This document shows positions 57,284 through 64,000 of a stretch of DNA of 64,000 nt, in pieces. The stretch lies in contig NZ_CP140255.1 of NCBI RefSeq assembly GCF_034479615.1, positions 3,472,001-3,536,000 on the forward strand, read 5' to 3'. The stretch is from Vreelandella neptunia. Its GTDB lineage: Bacteria > Pseudomonadota > Gammaproteobacteria > Pseudomonadales > Halomonadaceae. A program made the translations under genes and the position numbers. The notes under the pieces are model-generated. The model worked only from the letters and a program-made list of their open reading frames with translations. It was not told the DNA's origin and ran no database searches. Position 1 is the stretch's first letter; every line of letters starts with the position of its first letter.

Positions 57284-59010
57284 GCCATGGCCTCTCTTGA
57301 TGTCAGCTCTATTGCGCGGTCAACCCACTCCAACCCCGCCGACTCGTGACTGACGATGATCACACTACGCCCGCGGCTAAGCTTTCCGATCAATGTATTG
57401 AGTTGCCAAGCGGCATCTGGATCGAGATGCGCCGTGGGCTCATCGAAGAGCCATAGCGCAGCATCGCGAAGTAGCAACTGCGCCAATCCCAAACGTTGTA
57501 GCTGGCCACCGGAGAGCCCCTGTCCGCGCTCGCCCAACTGCGTGGCAAGCCCATTACCGCGCTGTAAAATCGGCCAGAGCCCGACCAGGGTCAGAACCTC
57601 AACAAGCTCTTCATCTGTTTTATCCGGGCCCGCCAGGCGTAGGTTTTCCCCAACGCTGCCAGACTGTATCGGCGGTTGCTGACTCAGGTAGCCAAGCTGG
57701 CCTTGCCAAGCGATGCGAGACCACTGGGAAAGCTCGCGACCATTCGCCTTCAGGTTGCCCTGGTAGGCGGTAAATCCCAGCAGGGCTTGCAACAGGCTCG
57801 ATTTGCCCACCCCGCTTTCCCCCTGCACTAGCAGCCGTTCGCCCGCGGCCAGCGTCAGGTTAAGTGGGGCCAGACGCAGGCGCCCGCCCTCACCGCTAAC
57901 ACTCAGTTCGCAACATGCCAAGGCCAGGGGCTCAGCGCTGTCCACTACCGGAAATAGCGGCGCCCCTTGGGGTTGCCAAGTGTTAGCATCCAGCAGCGGC
58001 GTCAACACCTGCATGGCACCGACGGCCTCAGCACGAGCATGATAATCGCTGCCCAATTGGCGCAGCGGCGCGTAGAACTCGGGTGCCAGCAGTAAAATAA
58101 ACAGCGCCCCCTGATACGGCACCGGCACTTCTGCTTTCGCCCAGGGCAACAGGCCAAGTAGCCCCAAGCCAAGGTAGAGCGCCACCAGGGCAATCGCCAA
58201 GGCAGCAAAAAACTCCAGCACCGCGCTGGATAGAAAGGCGAGTCTAAGTACCCGCATGGTACGCACACGGTAGGCGTCACTTGCCTGGGCGACCTTGGCC
58301 TCTGCTTGGTCAGTTGCTCCCAGACGCTGCAGCGTCGCCATCCCACGAACCAGGTCGAGGAAGCGGCCCCCCATACGCGCCAAGGCGACGAACTGCTGCT
58401 GACTGGCCCCCGCAGCAGCACGCCCCACCAGGATCATAAACAGCGGCACCAATGGCGCGGTCATCAGCATCAATCCCGCGGCCAACGGGCTATAAAGCGC
58501 TACCACTGCCGCTATCAGGCAGGGCACTAGCACCGCCAGCAAGCTCTGTACCCGATAGCGGCTAATGTAGCCGTCCAAGGCATCCACCTGCTCCAGCATC
58601 TGGGTGGCCAAGGCGCCATCACTGCCAAACTGACGTCTAACCGGCCCAAGGTGGCCAAGCTGCGTTAATAACTGGCTGCGTAAGGCGTCACGGGCACGCA
58701 GACTGGCCTGACGAGACAGCCATTCCCGGCCAGCGTGGAGAAAGGGGCGTAGCACGATGCAAATGACCAGACCTGCTAGCCAAGCCGTCGGATGGCCCGT
58801 CGACTCCCTACCCTGCCAAAGCAGTAACCAATGGTGGAAAAGCGTGGCCAACAGCCAACTCTGAGCAATCAGCAGCACCACGCCGATCATTGCCAGCAGC
58901 GTGGCACCCCGCAACCACCAGCATTGCGGGGCTAGGCATCGCTTCAGTCGCTGCGCTGGGTCAGTGGCTTCAGTCGCTCCGCTCATGCTCGGATTCGCCT
59001 TCATAGCCAT
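57271..59010 (-). CDS. cydD: CydD subunit of the CydDC thiol/heme ABC exporter
   Basis: Partner of CydC. The 579-residue product has six membrane helices (about 35-320) and an ABC domain with Walker A GESGVGKSSLLQ, signature LSGGQLQRLGLAQ and Walker B LWLFDEPTAHLD. Together the two pump reduced thiols to the periplasm, allowing heme bd insertion. The start is uncertain: ATG 59010 lies inside cydX, and a later ATG at 58986 is also possible; neither has a strong ribosome site, so translation may be coupled to cydX. Confidence 0.9.
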   Translation of the reverse strand: MAMKANPSMSGATEATDPAQRLKRCLAPQCWWLRGATLLAMIGVVLLIAQSWLLATLFHHWLLLWQGRESTGHPTAWLAGLVICIVLRPFLHAGREWLSRQASLRARDALRSQLLTQLGHLGPVRRQFGSDGALATQMLEQVDALDGYISRYRVQSLLAVLVPCLIAAVVALYSPLAAGLMLMTAPLVPLFMILVGRAAAGASQQQFVALARMGGRFLDLVRGMATLQRLGATDQAEAKVAQASDAYRVRTMRVLRLAFLSSAVLEFFAALAIALVALYLGLGLLGLLPWAKAEVPVPYQGALFILLLAPEFYAPLRQLGSDYHARAEAVGAMQVLTPLLDANTWQPQGAPLFPVVDSAEPLALACCELSVSGEGGRLRLAPLNLTLAAGERLLVQGESGVGKSSLLQALLGFTAYQGNLKANGRELSQWSRIAWQGQLGYLSQQPPIQSGSVGENLRLAGPDKTDEELVEVLTLVGLWPILQRGNGLATQLGERGQGLSGGQLQRLGLAQLLLRDAALWLFDEPTAHLDPDAAWQLNTLIGKLSRGRSVIIVSHESAGLEWVDRAIELTSREAMACCG

Positions 59011-59089
59011 TCACTTCAAGCCACATGGCGTTAAGAATACTGACGGCAGCGGCCAGCGTGACACCCAAAATCCAAGCGAAATACCACAT
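58970..59089 (-). CDS. cydX: CydX, small subunit of cytochrome bd oxidase
   Basis: A 39-residue membrane protein that stabilises the bd oxidase. The sequence opens MWYFAWILGVTLAAAVSILN, matching the CydX MWYFAWILG signature, and continues AMWLEVNGYEGESEHERSD with an acidic tail. The ATG at 59089 follows GAGGAGGGG, a strong site, 12 bases after the cydB stop. Its 3' end overlaps the cydD start by 41 bases in another frame. Too short for most gene callers. Confidence 0.93.
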   Translation of the reverse strand: MWYFAWILGVTLAAAVSILNAMWLEVNGYEGESEHERSD

Positions 59090-59101
59090 ACGATCCCCTC
59101 C

Positions 59102-60244
59102 TCAGTAAAGCGCTTTGTCGTTATCACGAATAAACTGCTCATTCAGACGACCGCGCATGACCCAGTAACTCCAGGCGGTATAAAGCAATATCAACGGCAC
59201 GAAGATACACACCACCACGAACATGATTTTGAGCGTCAGCTCACTCGCCGTGGCATCCCACATGGTCAGGCTATGATTGGGGTTCAGCGACGACGGCATC
59301 ACGAAGGGAAACATCGTCACGCCCGTTGTGACCACCACCATCGCCATGGCGACAGCCGAACTGGTAAATGCCAGCGCATGGCGACCCAGCTTCATGGTCA
59401 GCGCGCAGAGCACAAAACCCAGTACGCCCAGTACTGGCAGTAACCACAACAGCGGGAAGCGGCTGTAGTTGGTCATCCAGCCGCCAGCACGCACCGCCAC
59501 GATTTTACCGGTGGTATCGTTGTACCCCTGGGTGTCGATGACGCTAGTCACTTGGTAGCCATCAATGCCCAGGAGCAGCCACACACCACCCAGCACGAAC
59601 AGTGCCGCGCATACCAGCGCTGTCAGGCTGCCGATGGCCGCACTACGGCTGCGCAGTTCGCCCTCGGTTTTAAGCTGCAGCCAAGCTGCTCCGTGGGTGA
59701 CGAACATCAACAGACTCAAAAGCCCGGCCAATAGTGCAAAGGGGTTCAATAGGCCTAGCAAACCACCCTGATACTCCAAGCGCAGATAGTCATCGAACTG
59801 GAAGGGCACACCCTGAAGAAGGTTGCCAAAGGCAACACCAAAGATCAGTGCAGGAACGGCGGAGCCGATCGTCAACCCCCAGTCCCAGCGACTGCGCCAG
59901 GTGGAGTTTTCCAGCTTGGAGCGATAATCGAACGCTAGGGGACGCAGGAACAGCGCAAACAGCGTCAGCATCAAGGCGAAATAGAAGCCGTTGAAAGCTG
60001 CCGCGTAAACCGGCGGCCAGGCGGCAAACAGTGCGCCCCCAGCAGTGACCAGCCAGACCTGATTGCCATCCCAATGAGGCGCCATGGAGTTGATCATCAC
60101 CCGGCGCTCCTCGTCGCCATGCCCGACTATTTTGAGCAAGGTGGCAACGCCCATATCAAACCCATCGGTGACCGCAAAGCCTATCAACAGCACGCCAATC
60201 AGCACCCACCAGACAAACCTAAGTGTTTCGTAATCCATCATCAT
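59102..60244 (-). CDS. cydB: Cytochrome bd ubiquinol oxidase subunit II (CydB)
   Basis: Second membrane subunit of the bd-type quinol oxidase. The 380-residue product starts MMMDYETLRFVWWVLIGVLL, contains GFAVTDGFDMGVATLL, NSMAPHWDGNQVWLVTAGGALFAAWP and LTMWDATASELTLKIM, all diagnostic. Start overlaps cydA by four bases (ATGA). cydX follows after 12 bases. Confidence 0.97.
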   Translation of the reverse strand: MMMDYETLRFVWWVLIGVLLIGFAVTDGFDMGVATLLKIVGHGDEERRVMINSMAPHWDGNQVWLVTAGGALFAAWPPVYAAAFNGFYFALMLTLFALFLRPLAFDYRSKLENSTWRSRWDWGLTIGSAVPALIFGVAFGNLLQGVPFQFDDYLRLEYQGGLLGLLNPFALLAGLLSLLMFVTHGAAWLQLKTEGELRSRSAAIGSLTALVCAALFVLGGVWLLLGIDGYQVTSVIDTQGYNDTTGKIVAVRAGGWMTNYSRFPLLWLLPVLGVLGFVLCALTMKLGRHALAFTSSAVAMAMVVVTTGVTMFPFVMPSSLNPNHSLTMWDATASELTLKIMFVVVCIFVPLILLYTAWSYWVMRGRLNEQFIRDNDKALY

Positions 60245-61812
60245 GCCTCCCGTGTGGGGGTTGGGAGTGGATAGTCAGCGTCGGTTTCCTCATCCAGGTA
60301 ACCGCTGCCGGAGGGGCCCTTGCGGGCAAAGTGCTGCATCAACCACATTTCGATAATGACGAAGGTGGTGTAGAGGATGCCGATGGCAATCAGAGTAGTG
60401 AGCACCTGTTCGGCCGTTAGGCTGGAAATAGCTAGGTGCACCGGTAGGATCTCGCCGATGGCCCAGGGCTGGCGTCCATATTCAGCCACGAACCAGCCTG
60501 CTTCAGAGGCAATCCAGGGTAGCGGTAGGCTGAACAGCGCAAAGCGAAGTAGCCACGGGGACTTCTCTGGCTGACGACGTACGCTATGCCAGAAGGCCAG
60601 TGCAAACAGTACCAGCATGCTAAAACCCGCGGCGACCATGGCCCGAAAAGACCAGAAAAGCGGCCAAACCTTGGGGATCGACGCCTCTACGGCTTGGTTA
60701 ATTTCGGCTGTGGTCGCATTGGCTACATCGTCGCTATAGGCGCTAAGCAGTAGCCCATAGCCTAGATCGCTGCGCACTGCTTCGAACCGGGCCTGATCCC
60801 CATCGCGCTCCTCACCACTGCGCAGGCGCTGCATGAGAGCGTAGGCTTCCTGGCCGTTGACGATGCGTTCGCGGTGCTCCTCTTTAAGCTCGCGAATGCC
60901 CATCACTTCGGTATCCAGCGAGCGCGTGGCGATCAAACCCATCACGCCAGGTATGCGGATGGCAAAGTCGGTGTGCTGTTTCGACTCGCTGGGGAGCCCA
61001 AAGAGTGTGAAGGCAGCCGGCGCGGGATGGGTTTGCCATTCAGCCTCAATGGCGGCCAGCTTGACCTTCTGCACGTCCCCCAGCTCATAGCCGGACTCAT
61101 CGCCCAGTACAATGACCGATAGCACGCTGGCCAACCCGAAGGCAGACGCAATAGCGAAGCTGCGTCGAGCAAAGGCAACCTCGCGGCCCTTGAGCAAGTA
61201 CCAGCTTGAAATCGCTAGCACAAACACCGCGCCGGTGACGTACCCCGCTGACACGGTATGCACAAATTTGACTTGGGCGACGGGATTGAGCAGCACTTCC
61301 GCAAAGCTGACCAGCTCCATGCGCATGGTGGCAAGGTTAAGCTCAGAGCCGACAGGATGCTGCATCCAGCCATTAGCCACCAGAATCCATAAGGCTGACA
61401 TATTGGTTGCCAACGCCATGAGCCAGGTAACCGCTAGATGCTTCTCTTTCGACAGCCGATCCCAGCCAAAGAAGAATAGCCCGACCAGCGTCGATTCAAG
61501 GAAGAACGCCATCAAGGCTTCTATTGCCAGAGGCGCACCGAAAATATCGCCGACATAGTGAGAGTAGTACGACCAGTTGGTTCCGAACTGGAACTCCATG
61601 GCGATGCCGGTGGTTACCCCCAGCGCAAAGTTAATACCAAATAGCTTGCCCCAGAACTTTGTCATCTGACGATAAATGGTCTTACCGGTCATCACATAGA
61701 CCGACTCCATGATCGCCAGCAGTATCGACAGCCCTAGCGTTAAGGGTACAAACAGGAAATGCACCATCGCCGTAAAGGCGAACTGCAACCTGGATAATTC
61801 AACAATGTCCAT
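60241..61812 (-). CDS. cydA: Cytochrome bd ubiquinol oxidase subunit I (CydA)
   Basis: Carries the three hemes and the quinol site of cytochrome bd oxidase. The 523-residue product has heme ligands His18 (AMVHFLFVPLTLG), the His in VKFVHTVSAGYVTGA and the Met in AAGFSMLVLF, plus the GRQPWAIGEILPV quinol-site region. The Q-loop is long, as in E. coli type CydA. An FNR/Anr-like site lies about 120 bp upstream, which fits induction at low oxygen. Confidence 0.96.
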   Translation of the reverse strand: MDIVELSRLQFAFTAMVHFLFVPLTLGLSILLAIMESVYVMTGKTIYRQMTKFWGKLFGINFALGVTTGIAMEFQFGTNWSYYSHYVGDIFGAPLAIEALMAFFLESTLVGLFFFGWDRLSKEKHLAVTWLMALATNMSALWILVANGWMQHPVGSELNLATMRMELVSFAEVLLNPVAQVKFVHTVSAGYVTGAVFVLAISSWYLLKGREVAFARRSFAIASAFGLASVLSVIVLGDESGYELGDVQKVKLAAIEAEWQTHPAPAAFTLFGLPSESKQHTDFAIRIPGVMGLIATRSLDTEVMGIRELKEEHRERIVNGQEAYALMQRLRSGEERDGDQARFEAVRSDLGYGLLLSAYSDDVANATTAEINQAVEASIPKVWPLFWSFRAMVAAGFSMLVLFALAFWHSVRRQPEKSPWLLRFALFSLPLPWIASEAGWFVAEYGRQPWAIGEILPVHLAISSLTAEQVLTTLIAIGILYTTFVIIEMWLMQHFARKGPSGSGYLDEETDADYPLPTPTREA

Positions 61813-61929
61813 GAGTGACTCCCGATGGATAGCGTAAATACACCCCTCGCTCCACCGGGAAGCCGCAAGTTGGAACTCACCCAGGCAAAGCGATGGATAT
61901 AAGCTTATTCCTCCACCTGAGCCAAAAAT

Positions 61930-61943
61930 TTGACCTTGATCAA
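61930..61943. promoter_or_regulatory. FNR/Anr-like site upstream of cydA
   Basis: TTGAC-CTTG-ATCAA matches the FNR/Anr palindrome TTGAT-N4-ATCAA at nine of ten positions, centred about 124 bp before the cydA start. It supports oxygen-dependent control of the cydABXDC operon. Confidence 0.65.
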
Positions 61944-61993
61944 CTCCTTATCCATGCACTCCACGGTTGCGACAAAATGCCCTCCAAGCCAAC

Positions 61994-62075
61994 CTAGCAG
62001 CCTGTCGGGCTTGACCGATCGTCGCGAGATGCACGGATTCGCAGTAGATCAGTGTTAAGTCCGACAGGCTGCTAG
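61994..62075. repeat. 82-bp inverted-repeat element over the polA stop
   Basis: CTAGCAGCCTGTCGGGCTT (61994-62012) and AAGTCCGACAGGCTGCTAG (62057-62075) are 19-base inverted arms with one mismatch (G-U in RNA) around a 44-base interior. The right arm covers the polA stop codon. It may serve as a terminator, but the long interior and the terminal CTAG suggest a REP- or MITE-like repeat. The rest of the cydA-polA gap (61813-61993) holds only the FNR-like site. Confidence 0.7.
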
Positions 62076-64000
62076 TGCGCCTCATCCCAATTGGCGCCAC
62101 TCTCGGCTTCCACAATTAGCGGCACTTTCAGTTCAGCCGCGCCCTGCATGCGCTTTTGCACCTGCTCGATAAACGCCTCGACCTGCTTCTCGGCTACCTC
62201 AAACACAAGCTCATCGTGCACCTGCATGACCATCAGCGCATCGAACTCGCCTTCCGCGAGCCATGCATCCACGTCGATCATCGCCTGCTTGATAATGTCG
62301 GCGGCAGTGCCCTGCATCGGCGCGTTAATCGCAGTGCGCTCGGCGCCTTGGCGGCGGTTACGGTTTTGCGACTGAATTTCCGGTAGATAAAGCCGCCGCC
62401 CCAGCACGGTTTCGACAAAACCATCCTCCGCCGCTTGAGAGCGAATACGCTCCATATAGCGGGCCACGCCGGGATAGCGGTCAAAGTAGCGATCAATATA
62501 GGTTTGCGCCTGGTTGCGCTCGATATGAAACTGGCGGGACAGCCCCCAGGCACTCATGCCATAGATCAAACCAAAGTTGATCGCCTTGGCGCTGCGGCGC
62601 TGATCGCCAGAGACCTTTTCAAGGGAGGTGCCGAAGACTTCCGCCGCCGTGGCGGTGTGAATATCACGCCCTTCGGCAAACGCTTCCAACAGCCCTTTAT
62701 CTTCAGATAAATGCGCCATAATGCGCAGCTCAATTTGCGAGTAATCGGCGGCGACAATACGGTAGCCGGGGCGGGCAATAAACGCCTGACGAATTTTGCG
62801 TCCCTCTTCGGTACGGATGGGGATGTTCTGTAAATTGGGATCCGACGACGACAGCCGCCCGGTCGCGGTGACCGCTTGATGGTAGCTGGTGTGTACCCGA
62901 CCAGTGGCTTTATTGAGCAAGCGGGGTAGCTTATCGGTGTAGGTGGACTTCAGTTTGGCCAGCCCCCGATGCTGCATAATAACCTTGGGCAGCGGGTAAT
63001 CCAGCGCCAGTTCCTCCAGAACGCCTTCGGCGGTGGAGGGTGCGCCTTTGGGCGTTTTCTTGAGCACCGGGATTTTCTGCTCTTCAAACAGAATTTGCCC
63101 CAACTGCTTGGGCGAGCCGAGATTAAATTCGCGCCCGGCCAGCTCAAACGCCTCGCGTTCTAATTCGCCAATGCGCTGCTCTAACTGTTGGCTCTGTTTG
63201 TGCAGTAGCTCGGCATCTACCGCTACCCCGTTGCGTTCAATGCGCGAGAGCACCTTGATCAGCGGTAGCTCGATATTGTCTAACACTTCGGCCAGGCGCC
63301 CTTCGCTTTCGACCTGGGGACGCAACGTTTGCTGCAGCCGCAGGGTAATATCAACATCTTCGCAGGCATAAGGCGCCGCTTGTTCCAGGGCGATCTGGTT
63401 AAAGGTCAACTGCTTGGCGCCCTTACCGGCAATCTCTTCAAAGGAGATGGTCTTTTCACCCAGATACTTGAGCGCCAGCGAATCCATATCGTGCCGGGTG
63501 GCGGTGGAGTTGAGCACATAGGAGGCCAGCATGGTGTCAGCAAAAGGGCCTGCCACGGAAATCGCATAGTTGGCCAGCACGGAAATGTCGTACTTGAGGT
63601 TTTGGCCAATCTTGGTTTTTGTCGGGTCTTCCAGCAGCGGTTTTAGCGCCGCCAGCACCGTTTTGCGGTCAAGCTGCTTAGGTGCATCCAGGTAGTCGTG
63701 GGCAAGCGGAATATAAGCCGCCTCCCTCGCTTCCAGCGAAAAGCCAACCCCGACGATTTCTGCGTCCATGTAATTAAGGCTGGTGGTTTCCAGATCAAAG
63801 CAGAAGCGCTCGGCGTTTTGCAGTCGATCCAGCCAGCGCTCGAAGTCTGCCTGTTCGAGAATGACCTGATCTTCACGGACAGAGGCTTGCACAAAAGTGC
63901 TCGCATTCTCGGATTCGCTACTAACTTCCTCGGCGCTTGCAGGCGCAGGCTCGCCGCCTTTAACGTCATCCACACCTTCGTCTTTGCCTTCCAGCAGCTC
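62072..64000 (-). CDS. polA: DNA polymerase I, C-terminal two thirds (5' end outside window)
   Basis: Fills gaps and removes RNA primers during replication and repair. The visible 642 codons stay open to the right edge, so the 5' nuclease domain lies beyond the window. A short acidic linker leads into an intact 3'-5' exonuclease: DLETTSL (Exo I), NLKYDISVL (Exo II) and YACEDVD (Exo III). The polymerase has motif [14 protein letters not shown], motif [21 protein letters not shown] and motif [12 protein letters not shown]. Its stop lies in the right arm of an inverted-repeat element. Confidence 0.97.
   Translation of the reverse strand, partial: ELLEGKDEGVDDVKGGEPAPASAEEVSSESENASTFVQASVREDQVILEQADFERWLDRLQNAERFCFDLETTSLNYMDAEIVGVGFSLEAREAAYIPLAHDYLDAPKQLDRKTVLAALKPLLEDPTKTKIGQNLKYDISVLANYAISVAGPFADTMLASYVLNSTATRHDMDSLALKYLGEKTISFEEIAGKGAKQLTFNQIALEQAAPYACEDVDITLRLQQTLRPQVESEGRLAEVLDNIELPLIKVLSRIERNGVAVDAELLHKQSQQLEQRIGELEREAFELAGREFNLGSPKQLGQILFEEQKIPVLKKTPKGAPSTAEGVLEELALDYPLPKVIMQHRGLAKLKSTYTDKLPRLLNKATGRVHTSYHQAVTATGRLSSSDPNLQNIPIRTEEGRKIRQAFIARPGYRIVAADYSQIELRIMAHLSEDKGLLEAFAEGRDIHTATAAEVFGTSLEKVSGDQRRSAKAINFGLIYGMSAWGLSRQFHIERNQAQTYIDRYFDRYPGVARYMERIRSQAAEDGFVETVLGRRLYLPEIQSQNRNRRQGAERTAINAPMQGTAADIIKQAMIDVDAWLAEGEFDALMVMQVHDELVFEVAEKQVEAFIEQVQKRMQGAAELKVPLIVEAESGANWDEAH

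Overview
The window looks like a housekeeping stretch of chromosome from a halophilic or marine gammaproteobacterium, most likely Halomonas or a close relative in the Halomonadaceae. The evidence is moderately high GC, a BCCT compatible-solute transporter, a TRAP transporter, a FabY-type ketosynthase and a ubiB-hisE-tatABC order. The genus is inference from recalled protein families, not from a search. I found no tRNA, rRNA, CRISPR array, prophage or intact insertion sequence. About 60 protein genes are supported, including several very short ones: CydX, an entericidin-like lipoprotein, a 46-aa orphan and a 50-aa membrane peptide. ubiB is cut by the left edge and polA by the right edge.

Layout. 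1-3.65 kb: ubiB, hisE and tatABC (ubiquinone, histidine, Tat export). 3.7-10.3 kb: elbB, hemB, ppk1 and metE, with metR divergent from metE. 11.3-14.9 kb: an RstAB-like two-component system, a self-contained 46-aa gene and two small membrane-associated proteins. 15-21.9 kb: a UMF1 transporter, a module of two lone solute-binding proteins plus a diguanylate cyclase, and a BCCT transporter. 21.9-28.8 kb, all minus strand: AEC carrier, glnE, dgkA, dacB, an SMR pump and a TrmB-like methylase. 29-36.1 kb, all plus strand: fabY-coaD-ferredoxin-dinF, then atoE, a thioesterase and a voltage-sensor-like membrane protein.

36.1-47.8 kb: a MocR regulator divergent from a LysE exporter, an I78 inhibitor and entericidin-like lipoprotein, a HIT protein, a probable zinc locus (two lipoproteins, ZevA-like, ZevB-like, with a Zur-like box), glycerate kinase, Dps, pepD and tmcA. 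48.1-55.5 kb: a dctPQM TRAP operon and an iron(III) ABC transporter whose ATPase gene is inverted relative to fbpA and fbpB, with a Fur-like box before fbpA. 55.5-64 kb, all minus strand: cydA-cydB-cydX-cydD-cydC behind an FNR/Anr-like site, then the 3' two thirds of polA with an 82-bp inverted-repeat element on its stop codon.

Most likely to repay follow-up: the two-SBP/diguanylate-cyclase module (16.5-19.3 kb), the lipoprotein-zevAB locus with its Zur-like site (39.4-42.1 kb), the pore-less voltage-sensor-like protein (35.1-36.1 kb), the paired palindromes between mocR and lysE (37.5-37.6 kb), and the inverted-repeat element at 61,994-62,075. No single region stands out as a defence island or a large new gene cluster.
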